From positions 1 to 59,404 of the forward strand of contig CAKPBB010000011.1 of NCBI GenBank assembly GCA_934140005.1: 59,404 nt of DNA, read 5' to 3'. This DNA is from an uncultured Clostridia bacterium. Lineage in GTDB: Bacteria; Bacillota; Clostridia; TANB77; CAG-508. Below the pieces are notes generated by a model, which had not been told where the DNA came from, did not search any database, and saw only the letters and a list, made by a program, of their open reading frames with translations. The position numbers were made by a program, and so were the translations under genes. This document shows positions 41,175-50,482 of this stretch, piece by piece (within the stretch, counting starts at the first letter, position 1; the number at the start of each line of letters is the position of its first letter).

Positions 41175-41954
41175 ATGCCAATAAAATTAGATTGTAAAAT
41201 TTTAGAAAAAGAAGAAATTATTAATGGAATTTTTAAATTTACATTAGAAGCTGATGAACTTGCTAAATCAGCAAAAGCAGGGAATTTTATTGAAATTCAA
41301 GTTTCCTCAACAGGAGAACCATTTTTAAGAAGACCAATAAGTATTTATAATATTGATGGAAAAAATATCGAAATAATTTTTCAAGTAAAAGGAAGAGGAA
41401 CAGAACTTTTATCTGAAAAGAAAGTTGGAGATAAGATAAATGTTCTTGGTCCACTTGGAAGAGGTTGCTTTACAATTAAAGATTACCAAAAAGCTTATAT
41501 AATTGGTGGAGGAATTGGTACATATCCTTTGTATGAACTTGCAAAAGAGCTAAAATCTGCAAATGTAGATACAACTATGTATATGGGATTCAGAAATAAA
41601 TCTTTAGTTACTTTAGAAAATGAATTTGAAAGTGTATGCAATAAAACAGTAATAACAACTGATGATGGTTCTTATAAACAAAAAGGTTTTGCTTTAGATG
41701 TATTAAAAGAAGATTGCAAAGCAGAAAAGCCAGATATAATATTTGCTTGTGGTCCATTGCCAATGCTTAAGGCTGTCCAAAAATTTGCAAATGAAGAAAA
41801 TATTGAATGTGAGATGTCTTTAGAAGAAAGAATGGGCTGTGGTATAGGTGCTTGCTTAGGTTGTGCTGTTAAGGTTATATCAGATGGTGAAGCAAAATAT
41901 GGACATGTTTGTAAAGATGGACCTGTATTTAAATCAACAGCCGTTGAACTTTAA
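41175..41954 (+). CDS. pyrK: Dihydroorotate dehydrogenase electron-transfer subunit
   Basis: FAD and [2Fe-2S] protein that passes electrons from PyrD to NAD+ (class 1B dihydroorotate dehydrogenase). FAD-binding FLRRPISIYN, NAD-binding IIGGGIGTYPLYELAKEL, and the Fe-S motif MGCGIGACLGCAVKV with a fourth cysteine in GHVCKDGP. Length 259 is normal. AGGAG precedes the ATG. PyrD is encoded directly downstream, although fused to another domain. Confidence 0.96.
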   Translation: MPIKLDCKILEKEEIINGIFKFTLEADELAKSAKAGNFIEIQVSSTGEPFLRRPISIYNIDGKNIEIIFQVKGRGTELLSEKKVGDKINVLGPLGRGCFTIKDYQKAYIIGGGIGTYPLYELAKELKSANVDTTMYMGFRNKSLVTLENEFESVCNKTVITTDDGSYKQKGFALDVLKEDCKAEKPDIIFACGPLPMLKAVQKFANEENIECEMSLEERMGCGIGACLGCAVKVISDGEAKYGHVCKDGPVFKSTAVEL

Positions 41955-41966
41955 TTGGAGGAACTT

Positions 41967-43415
41967 ATGCCAAGTTTTTTAGTACATATAGCAGTTGCAA
42001 AAGAATACATGAGAAAACATAAAAATGATGTAAAAAATGAAGAAGAATTTATAAATGGAACAGTAGAACCAGATTTTACTGACAATAAATATGAAACACA
42101 TTATCATAATTATGGAAATTCAAAAGTTGGACTAGATTACTTTTTAGAAAATTCAAAATATGATTTGAATTCTGATTTTGGAAAAGGTTATTTTTTACAT
42201 TTAATTGTTGATTATTTATTTTATAATTATGAATTTGAAGCACAAACTTTATTTATAAGAAAACATCAATTAAAAACTTTTTATAATGATTATGACCGTA
42301 TAAACAGATTTTTAATAGATACTTATAATATTACTAATCTTTCAGATAAAGTTCAAGAATGTACAGGTTTCTCAAATGAAGAACCTCAAATTTTAAGATT
42401 TGATAAAATACAAAAATTTATAAATAAAGTAAGTAATGTAAGTTTTGATGAACAAATAGAAGTTATAAAACAAAATGGAGAACCAATTATGAGGGAGGAA
42501 AATATGGATACAAGTGTAAATTTATGTGGAATTGAAATGAAGAATCCAGTTACAGTAGCATCAGGAACTTTTGGATATGGAAGAGAGTATTCAGAATTTA
42601 TAGATATAGCAAAATTAGGTGGAATAATAACAAAAGGAACATCTTTAAAACCTAGACCAGGAAATAAACCACCAAGAATTTGTGAAACACCAGGTGGAAT
42701 GTTAAACAGTATAGGACTTCAAAATCCAGGTGTAGAATATTTTGCTAAAAATGATTTACCATGGCTTAGAAAATTTGATACAAAGATAATAGTAAATGCA
42801 TGTGGAAGTACAATTGAAGAATATGTCGAATTATGCAAAATTCTAAATGATTTAGATATAGATGGAGTTGAATTAAATCTTTCTTGCCCTAATGTAAAAG
42901 CTGGGTGTCTTGCATTTGGAACAACTTATGAGGGAGTAAAAGAAGTTACATCGCAAGTTAGAAAAGTATTAGATAGAAAGCCTTTAATAGTAAAATTAAC
43001 TCCAAATGTTACAGATATAACAATGCCAGCTAAAGGTGCTGAAGATGCAGGTGCTGATGGAATTTCAGCAATTAACACACTTTTAGGAATGAAAATAGAT
43101 ATAAATAAAAGAAGACCAGTTCTAGCTAACAACACAGGTGGATTATCTGGTCCAGTTGTAAAACCAGTAGCAGTTAGAATGGTATATCAAATAGCACAAA
43201 CTGTTAAAATTCCTATTTTAGGTTTGGGTGGAATTATGACAGGTGAAGATGCAATTGAATTTATGCTGGCTGGTGCAACAGCAGTTTCAATTGGTTCTGG
43301 AAACTTTGCTGATCCAGAAACAAGTATAAAAGTAATAGATGGAATAGAAGAATATATGAGAAAAAATAATATTGAAGATATTAAATCTATTATTGGTGAT
43401 GTGAAAATGAATTAA
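41967..43415 (+). CDS. pyrD: Zinc-PLC-like domain fused to dihydroorotate dehydrogenase
   Basis: One open frame encodes two proteins usually separate. Residues 1-170 (MPSFLVHIAVAKEYMRKH, FINGTVEPDFTDNKYETHYH, FLHLIVDYLFYNYEF) match the zinc-dependent phospholipase C-like family of Firmicutes, with His/Asp metal ligands. From about residue 180 comes a complete class 1B PyrD: TVASGTFGYGREYSE, GTSLKPRPGNKPPRI, ELNLSCPNVKAGC (catalytic Cys of the 1B type), NTLLGMKID and GLGGIMTGEDA. An internal GGGAGG (42493-42498) lies 5 bases before ATG 42504, exactly at the start of the PyrD part. Free PyrD can therefore also be made. GGAGG fixes the first start at 41967. Confidence 0.88.
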   Translation: MPSFLVHIAVAKEYMRKHKNDVKNEEEFINGTVEPDFTDNKYETHYHNYGNSKVGLDYFLENSKYDLNSDFGKGYFLHLIVDYLFYNYEFEAQTLFIRKHQLKTFYNDYDRINRFLIDTYNITNLSDKVQECTGFSNEEPQILRFDKIQKFINKVSNVSFDEQIEVIKQNGEPIMREENMDTSVNLCGIEMKNPVTVASGTFGYGREYSEFIDIAKLGGIITKGTSLKPRPGNKPPRICETPGGMLNSIGLQNPGVEYFAKNDLPWLRKFDTKIIVNACGSTIEEYVELCKILNDLDIDGVELNLSCPNVKAGCLAFGTTYEGVKEVTSQVRKVLDRKPLIVKLTPNVTDITMPAKGAEDAGADGISAINTLLGMKIDINKRRPVLANNTGGLSGPVVKPVAVRMVYQIAQTVKIPILGLGGIMTGEDAIEFMLAGATAVSIGSGNFADPETSIKVIDGIEEYMRKNNIEDIKSIIGDVKMN

Positions 43416-43497
43416 AATAAAAAAATCTATTGCTAAAAAAATTTTTATTGGGTAAAATATAAATAGTATTTAATTTACTAAAGAAAAGGAGAAAATT

Positions 43498-43854
43498 ATG
43501 GGGAAAAGTATTCAAGATATGTATTCTAATGTTATAGCTTTAAATAGTGGAATTACAAAAAAAGATGTTAAAAAAATGTTTATATGGTATGATTTATTTA
43601 GTTATGCTTTATCTTTTCAATTAATATTTATTTTTGCATATTCTGCAAATTTGAATTATGCTACAACAATGCTTTCAGCAGTATTTATATTGTTAATGGA
43701 TACAGTATTAAAAAATGCTTTAGAAAAAGATGGAAATGCATATAAAAAATTATCTGAAAGAATGTCATTAGTAAAACTTTGGACTATACCATTACTTATA
43801 TTAGGAGTAATTACAACAGTTTCAATCATAATAGTAACATTTGGTTTGATTTAA
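43498..43854 (+). CDS. Small membrane protein, unknown
   Basis: 118 residues with three hydrophobic segments (about 32-50, 53-70 and 93-115) and a basic N-terminal domain (SGITKKDVKKMF). No family is recognised. AAAGGAG precedes the ATG. It lies alone between the pyrimidine operon and the valS T-box. Confidence 0.55.
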   Translation: MGKSIQDMYSNVIALNSGITKKDVKKMFIWYDLFSYALSFQLIFIFAYSANLNYATTMLSAVFILLMDTVLKNALEKDGNAYKKLSERMSLVKLWTIPLLILGVITTVSIIIVTFGLI

Positions 43855-43870
43855 AAATAATAAAAAACTA

Positions 43871-43899
43871 TTGTAAAAATGTAAGTTCTGTGTTATTAT
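43871..43899 (+). promoter_or_regulatory. Promoter of the valS T-box transcript
   Basis: TTGTAA at 43871-43876, 17-base spacer, TATTAT at 43894-43899. Confidence 0.6.
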
Positions 43900-43914
43900 T
43901 TTAACATATTAAAA

Positions 43915-44140
43915 ACTGTGAAGAAGAGTAGTAAATTTAAACTATCTATTTAGAGAAAAGAAGTCGTGGCTGTAAGCTTCTTATAGAAAAGAAAATTGAA
44001 GTAACTTTGGAGTTGGTAGACTGAAAATAAACTTAAGTTTATCCGCTGATTTAGCGTTAAAAAGATTGAGATATTATTTAAAATAATAATTAAGGTGGTA
44101 CCGTGAATAATTCGCCCTTTGTATAAAGGGCGAATTTTGT
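43915..44140 (+). promoter_or_regulatory. T-box riboswitch, valine specifier
   Basis: The T-box element TAAGGTGGTACCGTGAATA is at 44091-44110. The specifier GTA (Val) is at 44001-44003, directly before CTTTGGAGTTGG as in the ileS leader. The terminator stem 44110-44120 with 44125-44135 is followed by a T-run. The transcript covers the small gene at 44174 and valS. Confidence 0.95.
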
Positions 44141-44173
44141 TTATACATAAGACAAATAAAGTTGGAGGAACAA

Positions 44174-44653
44174 ATGGAACGCAAAGACGAAGAAGAAATA
44201 GTAGATCCGATTAAACTTGTATATGAGGAAAGAAGAGCAGCAAATGTTGATAAAGACGAAGAAATTGCAATTTTAAGAGCCTGTGGCTATCAAGTGCCAG
44301 AAGATGAGGCAAAAATGAATGAATTTGCAGTAAAAATGTTAGATTTCTTAGATAGACTAACTGATGTGGAACGAGGAAAAATAAAAGAGCGTGCGAAAGA
44401 AATTTCTGAAAGAAGAAAATTACTTAGAAATAGTGGAATAAAAGAATATGAATATAAAGATATTGAATTAAAAACTCCGTTAGAACTTTTAAGCTTACAT
44501 AGTAGACACCAACTTAATTTGTTTTCTAGTATTGGAGATTGTGAAGAAGAAGCAAAAGAAACTTTATTAGAAACTATAAAAATGGGGTTTGATATTCAAA
44601 ATGATTCAATAGATAACATAGAAAATATGATTATAAATGGTACAAATAGATAA
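44174..44653 (+). CDS. Hypothetical protein between the T-box and valS
   Basis: 159 residues, very charged, predicted all-helical (VERGKIKERAKEISERRKLL), no known motif. GGAGG (44164-44168) supports ATG 44174. It is co-transcribed with valS under the valine T-box, so its level should rise when valine-tRNA is uncharged. Whether it has any link to translation is unknown. Confidence 0.6.
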   Translation: MERKDEEEIVDPIKLVYEERRAANVDKDEEIAILRACGYQVPEDEAKMNEFAVKMLDFLDRLTDVERGKIKERAKEISERRKLLRNSGIKEYEYKDIELKTPLELLSLHSRHQLNLFSSIGDCEEEAKETLLETIKMGFDIQNDSIDNIENMIINGTNR

Positions 44654-44691
44654 AAAATATAAGTGATTTTTAGTAAAATAGGAGGTAAATT

Positions 44692-47373
44692 ATGCTTGAA
44701 AGTCATAAGTTAAATGAAAAATTTAATCCAAAAGATTTTGAAGACAAATTGTATCAAGAATGGGAAGAAAATGGATACTTTAAGCCTTCAAAGGACAAAA
44801 CAAAGGAAACATTTTGTGTTATGATGCCACCACCAAATGTTACTGGTAAATTACACATGGGACATGCATTAGATGATTCTTTGCAAGATATATTAGTTCG
44901 TTATAAAAGAATGAGAGGTTATAGAACTCTTTGGGTTCCAGGAACAGATCATGCTTCTATTTCAACAGAAATGAAAGTTGTCCAAAAATTAAAAGCTGAA
45001 GGAAAAACTAAAAAAGACTTAGGAAGAGATAAGTTTATAGAAGAAGCTTGGGATTGGACACATTTATATGGTGGAACAATTATGGAACAACAAAGAAAAC
45101 TTGGTTGTTCTTGTGATTGGGATAGAAAGAGATTTACTTTAGATGATGGAATGTCAGATGCTGTATTAGAGCAATTTGTAAACCTTTACAATAAAGGCCT
45201 AATTTATAAAGGAAAAAGAATGGTAAACTGGTGTACTAGCTGTAATACATCAATATCAGATGCAGAAGTTGAATACAAAGAAGAAGCTTCACATTTATGG
45301 CATATTCGTTATAAAATAAAAGATGAAGATAGATATGTAATTGTTGCAACAACAAGACCAGAAACAATGCTTGGAGATACAGCTGTTGCAGTACATCCAG
45401 ATGATGAAAGATACAAAAATATAGTAGGAAAAACTTGCATTTTACCAATTATGGACAAAGAAATTCCTATTATTGCAGATGAATTTGTTGAAAAAGATTT
45501 TGGAACTGGTTGTGTTAAAATTACACCAGCACATGATATGAATGATTATCAAGCTGGATTAAGACATAATTTAGATATTATAGAAGTATTTGATGAAAAC
45601 TTTAAAATGGGAAATTTAAAACCTGAATATGCAGGTATGGAATTAAAAGAAGCTAGAGAAAAAATAGTAGAAAAATTAAAAGAAATAGGTGCACTGGTTA
45701 AAGAAGAAGATTATACTCACAATGTAGGAAAATGTGAAAGATGTAAAAATACGATAGAACCTAAAATTTCTGAGCAATGGTTTGTTAAAATGAAACCTTT
45801 AGCAGAACCAGCAATAGAAGCTGTAAAAAATGACAGTATAAAATTTGTTCCAAAAAGATATGAAAAAACATATTTTAATTGGATGGAGAATATTCAAGAT
45901 TGGTGTATTTCTCGTCAATTATGGTGGGGACATAGAATACCAGCTTATTATTGTGATAAATGCGGACATATAAATGTTTCAAAGACTAAAGTAGAAAAAT
46001 GTGAAAAATGTGGTAGTACAGAATTACATCAAGATGAAGATACTCTAGATACATGGTTTAGCTCTGCACTATGGCCTTTCTCAACATTAGGCTGGCCAAA
46101 TAAAGATGCTGAAGATTTGAAAGATTTTTATCCAACAAATGTACTTGTCACTGGTTATGATATAATTTTCTTCTGGGTTGCTAGAATGATTTTTTCAGGT
46201 TTAGAAACTATGAAGGAAAAACCTTTTTCAGATATATTGATTCATGGTATTGTTAGAGATAGCCAAGGTAGAAAAATGAGTAAAACACTTGGAAATGGTA
46301 TAGATCCACTTGATGTTATTGATAAATATGGAACTGATAGTTTAAGATTTTCTTTAGTTAGTGGAACAACACCAGGAAATGATATAAGATATATGCCTGA
46401 AAAACTAGAACAAGCTTCAAATTTTGCAAATAAAATTTGGAATGCAGCTAAATTTATTACAATGAACTTAGCTGATGATGAAAAAGTTAAAGCATTTACT
46501 TATAAAATTTTCGATGAAAATCAAAAATATAATGATGAACTATTAAGAATTGAAGATAAATGGATACTAAATAAATTTGATAAATTGGTAGTAGAGGTTA
46601 GCAAAAATATTGATAATTATGATTTAGGAATTGCTTTAGACAAAATATATTCATTTATTTGGAATGAATTTTGTGATTGGTATATCGAAATGGTAAAACC
46701 AAGAATTTATAGTGAAGATGAAAATGTAAAAGTGGCTGTAAGCAGTATATTAAATTATATATTTAGTTCTTCATTAAAATTATTACATCCATTTATGCCA
46801 TTTGTTACATCTGAAATTTATTCAAAATTAATAAATACTGAAGATGTGGATTTAATGGTAAGCAAATGGCCAACTATAAAAGAAGAATTTGAATTTGATA
46901 AAGAAGAAAACTTTGTTGAAAAATTAAAGAAATTAGTTATAGAGATTAGAAATGTAAGAACAAAAATGAATGTGCATCCATCAAAAAAATCAAAACTAAT
47001 TTTAGTAACAGACAATTTTGAAAAAGAAATTGAAGAGGCAAAAGACTTCTTAACAAAATTAGGCTTTGCTAGTGAAATAAAAGTTCAAGATAATTTAGAA
47101 GGAATTGATGAAAAAGCAATTTCAATAGTTGTAGATGATATAAAGGTATTTATACCATTTGAAGATTTAGTTGATATAAAAGAAGAAATTACAAGATTAG
47201 AAAATGAGAAAAAGAGATTAGAAGGAGAAGTTTTAAGAGGAGAAAAAATGCTTTCTAATCCAGGATTTATCAGCAAAGCACCAAAAGCAAAAGTTACAGA
47301 AGAAAAGGCAAAATTAGAAAACTATAAAGAAATGCTAAAAGCAGTTGAAGAAAGATTAAATTCATTAAAATAA
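44692..47373 (+). CDS. valS: Valyl-tRNA synthetase
   Basis: Class I synthetase charging tRNA-Val, 893 residues. HIGH-type motif in PPPNVTGKLHMGHALDD, KMSKT in GRKMSKTLGNGID. The editing domain shows TTRPETMLGDTAVAVHP. Two zinc-binding cysteine groups (CERCKN; CDKCG ... CEKCG) lie in the catalytic body. The C-terminal ValRS coiled-coil arm (about residues 820-893) is present. AGGAGG precedes the ATG. Confidence 0.97.
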   Translation: MLESHKLNEKFNPKDFEDKLYQEWEENGYFKPSKDKTKETFCVMMPPPNVTGKLHMGHALDDSLQDILVRYKRMRGYRTLWVPGTDHASISTEMKVVQKLKAEGKTKKDLGRDKFIEEAWDWTHLYGGTIMEQQRKLGCSCDWDRKRFTLDDGMSDAVLEQFVNLYNKGLIYKGKRMVNWCTSCNTSISDAEVEYKEEASHLWHIRYKIKDEDRYVIVATTRPETMLGDTAVAVHPDDERYKNIVGKTCILPIMDKEIPIIADEFVEKDFGTGCVKITPAHDMNDYQAGLRHNLDIIEVFDENFKMGNLKPEYAGMELKEAREKIVEKLKEIGALVKEEDYTHNVGKCERCKNTIEPKISEQWFVKMKPLAEPAIEAVKNDSIKFVPKRYEKTYFNWMENIQDWCISRQLWWGHRIPAYYCDKCGHINVSKTKVEKCEKCGSTELHQDEDTLDTWFSSALWPFSTLGWPNKDAEDLKDFYPTNVLVTGYDIIFFWVARMIFSGLETMKEKPFSDILIHGIVRDSQGRKMSKTLGNGIDPLDVIDKYGTDSLRFSLVSGTTPGNDIRYMPEKLEQASNFANKIWNAAKFITMNLADDEKVKAFTYKIFDENQKYNDELLRIEDKWILNKFDKLVVEVSKNIDNYDLGIALDKIYSFIWNEFCDWYIEMVKPRIYSEDENVKVAVSSILNYIFSSSLKLLHPFMPFVTSEIYSKLINTEDVDLMVSKWPTIKEEFEFDKEENFVEKLKKLVIEIRNVRTKMNVHPSKKSKLILVTDNFEKEIEEAKDFLTKLGFASEIKVQDNLEGIDEKAISIVVDDIKVFIPFEDLVDIKEEITRLENEKKRLEGEVLRGEKMLSNPGFISKAPKAKVTEEKAKLENYKEMLKAVEERLNSLK

Positions 47374-47411
47374 AACATAAATAATAAATCGGGGGCAAAG
47401 AAAGGAGTAAT

Positions 47412-48047
47412 ATGATATTACCATTTGTTCTCGATTTTTTGTTTCCACCATCATGTGTTAGTTGTGGTAGAATAACAAATAAATGGATATGTGATAAGTG
47501 TTATGAAAGAGTTATAAAATATAAAAATGGACAGATACTAAATGTAAGAAATATTGATTATGATAAATTTGTATATCTTTTTGAGTATAGACATATTATT
47601 AGGAAAATAATAATAGCTTATAAATTTCACTCTTTACCTTATATTTCAAATTTTTTTATTGATGAGATTTTAAAAAATAAAAATTTATGTGGATTTTTGA
47701 AGAATTATGATATAATTGTACCAGTTCCAATGAGTAGAACTAAGAAAAATATTCGTGGATATAATCAAACGGAACTTATTGCAAAAAACATAGCTTCTAG
47801 CTTAGATATTAAAATGAAAAAAATAATTAAAAAAAGAGAAAATATTGAAACTCAAAGTAAATTATTAAAAACAGCTAGAAGAAGAAATATAAGAGGCGCA
47901 TTTTATTGTACCCAAAGAATATCAGAACAAAATGTAATTTTATTTGATGATATTTTTACAACAGGTGCTACAATAAAAGAGTGTGCAAAAATATTAAAAA
48001 TGAATGGAGCTAAAAAAATATTAGTATTGGTTTTAGCTAAAGATTAA
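47412..48047 (+). CDS. comFC: ComF family protein (phosphoribosyltransferase fold)
   Basis: 211 residues. N-terminal zinc ribbon CVSCGRITNKWICDKC; central VPVPMSRTKKNIRGYNQTE; C-terminal PRPP-binding loop VILFDDIFTTGATIKEC. ComFC takes part in natural DNA uptake, probably with helicase ComFA, but is widespread in non-competent bacteria. No comFA is nearby. GGAG precedes the ATG. Confidence 0.9.
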   Translation: MILPFVLDFLFPPSCVSCGRITNKWICDKCYERVIKYKNGQILNVRNIDYDKFVYLFEYRHIIRKIIIAYKFHSLPYISNFFIDEILKNKNLCGFLKNYDIIVPVPMSRTKKNIRGYNQTELIAKNIASSLDIKMKKIIKKRENIETQSKLLKTARRRNIRGAFYCTQRISEQNVILFDDIFTTGATIKECAKILKMNGAKKILVLVLAKD

Positions 48048-48092
48048 ATATTACGAAAGAAATGAAGATTTGCTTCGGGAAAGGAAATATAT

Positions 48093-50099
48093 ATGGAAGA
48101 ACTTGTAGATAGCATATTAGACTATGTAAGAGCTGATTATACTGACTATGCAATTATGATAAATGGAGAATGGGGAAGTGGAAAAACATATTTTTGGAAT
48201 CACAAAATAAGAAATAAAATCGAATCACTTCAATTAAATGGTAGAAAATATACAACTATATATATGTCTTTATATGGTATTTCAAATTTGGAAGATATTA
48301 GTAAAAAGATTTTTATTGAAACAACACAACTAATGGATAAAAATATGAGAAAATACATGGATAATCATGGACAAACTACTATTCCAGAATATGCAAAAAC
48401 TGGTTTAGATATGGCCAATTTTTTTGGAGTTACACAAAATGGAGATAAAATAGATTATGCTAGTTTTTTCTCAACCAATAATAAAGTATTGTGTTTTGAC
48501 GATTTGGAAAGAGCAAATGTAGATGTTATAGATATTCTTGGATATATCAATAATTTCGTAGAACACGACCATATAAAAACAATTATTATATGTAATGAAA
48601 AAGAATTGTCAACTAAACTAAAAAGCTCAAATTTAGAAATGAAAACTTTTATTGCAACATATTTATTAGATAAAGAGGGAACACTTCTAAAAGCTGATAA
48701 ACCAATGGTTGAAAAGATTAGAGAAAAAATAGAGTATGTATTTGATAAGGCAAATGATTATGAAAGAATAAAAGAAAAGCTAATTGGTGAAACTTTTGAT
48801 TATGCTCCAAAATTCAATTATATAATAGATGGTCTTTTACTAAGATATGAAAATAATAAAGACTTGATGAGATTTTTAAGAGAGCATACAAATCTTATTA
48901 CTAGTACATTTGTAAAAAGTGGTACAAGAAATTTAAGAATTTTAAAACATTCTTTGAATGATTTTAAAAAGGTTTTTGAAAATGTAAATAAATTTTATCC
49001 AAATACAAATTTAAGAGTTTTGCAAACTATGTTAATATTTACAATTGCTGTTTCTTTCGAAATTAAAGCAGGAAAAATAACAAAAGACAAATTTGTAAAT
49101 ATCAATAGCAATGAAGAGTATAAAGCAATTTTAGTTTCTTCAAGAGTTTTGATGGATAATAGACAATTTTATATTAAAGAATTTGATAATAATTACTACT
49201 TCAATTTTAAATCAGAATATAGATTTTTTAAATTTATTGAAATATATGTAAGAACTAGAATTTTTGATATGAGAGCATTTAAAAAAGATATGGAAGTAAT
49301 AATAAATACAATTGATACAGAAAAATTACCTGGATATAAAAGATTACTTACAGAAGAATATTGGAAAATATCTGATGATCAATTTCCAGGTATTATTGAA
49401 GAAGTAATAGAAGATGTTAAAAATGGCTCTTTAAAATTGATTGAAATAGTAAAACTATTTGCATATTATAGCTATTTTATCAGAAGAGGTTTAATCGATT
49501 ATGACATGCAAGAAACTAAAAAAATATTTATGGATGGAATGGATTTAGCTGCTAAATCATCAGAATATTGTGACAATCTAGATGAAGAACTATCTAGAAT
49601 TGGTATTGATGTTGGAGATGATATGGAAGATATTATAGAGCATTTCCATGAATTAAATAGAAAATTGGAAGATAAGATGTATAGAGATAAGGCAGATGAA
49701 ATATTTAAGTGTATACCAATGAAAATGGAAATCTTTTATGATAAATTTGCTAATGAATGTATGGATAAACCAATATTCAATCACTATGATGCTTATCAAA
49801 TGTTCCAAAGAATTACTTGCGCAAGTAATGAAGACATAGTACAAATAAAAGAAATGCTTATAGATAGAGCTAAAAAGCATAAAGATGAATTAGCACCAGA
49901 AGTTGATTTTATTAGAAAATTACAAAGAACTTTAGAAGATTATTGTAGAGGAAAAGATGTAAGTATAAAGATTGTTATGCTTAGAGAATTTTCAAATGAC
50001 TTAAATACTATTTTAGAATTGTACAATGACTCAGTCTTTTCTGCATATACAGAAAGTGAAGAAAAAGAATTTAATTTAGATGATATAGATAATTTGTAA
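48093..50099 (+). CDS. KAP-type P-loop NTPase
   Basis: 668 residues. Walker A in MINGEWGSGKTYFWNHKI (residues about 21-38). Walker B in KVLCFDDLERANVDV, followed by the sensor-type TIIICNEKEL; this DDLER pattern is typical of KAP and related STAND-like NTPases. No transmembrane insert is evident. The remaining 450 residues are helical, probably a sensor or oligomerisation part. KAP NTPases occur in several phage-defence systems and in membrane organisation, so a defence role is possible but unproven. The ribosome site GGAAAGGA precedes the ATG. Its isolated position between comFC and spoVT suggests insertion. Confidence 0.7.
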   Translation: MEELVDSILDYVRADYTDYAIMINGEWGSGKTYFWNHKIRNKIESLQLNGRKYTTIYMSLYGISNLEDISKKIFIETTQLMDKNMRKYMDNHGQTTIPEYAKTGLDMANFFGVTQNGDKIDYASFFSTNNKVLCFDDLERANVDVIDILGYINNFVEHDHIKTIIICNEKELSTKLKSSNLEMKTFIATYLLDKEGTLLKADKPMVEKIREKIEYVFDKANDYERIKEKLIGETFDYAPKFNYIIDGLLLRYENNKDLMRFLREHTNLITSTFVKSGTRNLRILKHSLNDFKKVFENVNKFYPNTNLRVLQTMLIFTIAVSFEIKAGKITKDKFVNINSNEEYKAILVSSRVLMDNRQFYIKEFDNNYYFNFKSEYRFFKFIEIYVRTRIFDMRAFKKDMEVIINTIDTEKLPGYKRLLTEEYWKISDDQFPGIIEEVIEDVKNGSLKLIEIVKLFAYYSYFIRRGLIDYDMQETKKIFMDGMDLAAKSSEYCDNLDEELSRIGIDVGDDMEDIIEHFHELNRKLEDKMYRDKADEIFKCIPMKMEIFYDKFANECMDKPIFNHYDAYQMFQRITCASNEDIVQIKEMLIDRAKKHKDELAPEVDFIRKLQRTLEDYCRGKDVSIKIVMLREFSNDLNTILELYNDSVFSAYTESEEKEFNLDDIDNL

Positions 50100-50217
50100 G
50101 ATTTTATATAAATAAAAACTTAATAAAAGCATCACAAATAATTCACAAACTTTTAAGTTTAATTTAAGGTTTTGAAGATAAAATAAACTCATCAAAAGGA
50201 AAGAGGAAGGTGATGCA

Positions 50218-50287
50218 ATGATAGATGGACGGTGTGATAGAACACAAATTTAAGATAACAAAAATAAAAATGACAAGAATAATTTAG
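50218..50287 (+). CDS. Putative 22-codon ORF with a CGG +1 site
   Basis: ATG 50218 has GAAGGTG upstream. Frame 1 gives MIDGRCDRTQI and stops. At CGG 50230-50232 the +1 step used by four other genes here would read MIDGGVIEHKFKITKIKMTR plus two isoleucines, ending at TAG 50285-50287. It is short and has no known homologue in my knowledge, so the evidence is only the ribosome site and the match to the CGG pattern. The rest of 50100-50480 shows no other gene. Confidence 0.3.
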
Positions 50288-50320
50288 TAAAATCCCCAAA
50301 ATTAAAATAATAATGAGAGA

Positions 50321-50350
50321 AAGACTGCCGATTAAGGTGGTCTTTTACGT
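50321..50350 (+). terminator. Probable terminator
   Basis: AAGACTGCC (50321-50329) pairs with GGTGGTCTT (50336-50344) including two G-T pairs, followed by a mixed T-run. Confidence 0.55.
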
Positions 50351-50482
50351 TTTAAAATGGATATTAGCGAAATTAAAATAAAATGAATATTTTTTTCCTT
50401 TTTTGTCATAATAAGAATGTAAAGAAAAAAATTTGACAAATAGATTAAATAAATGAATTTTATGAGATTAAAAGGAGGAAAT

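Noticed and set aside
47390..47411. GGGGGC stretch before comFC as a G-quadruplex or special site
   Set aside because: Only one G-run is present; it is simply the region around the ribosome site.
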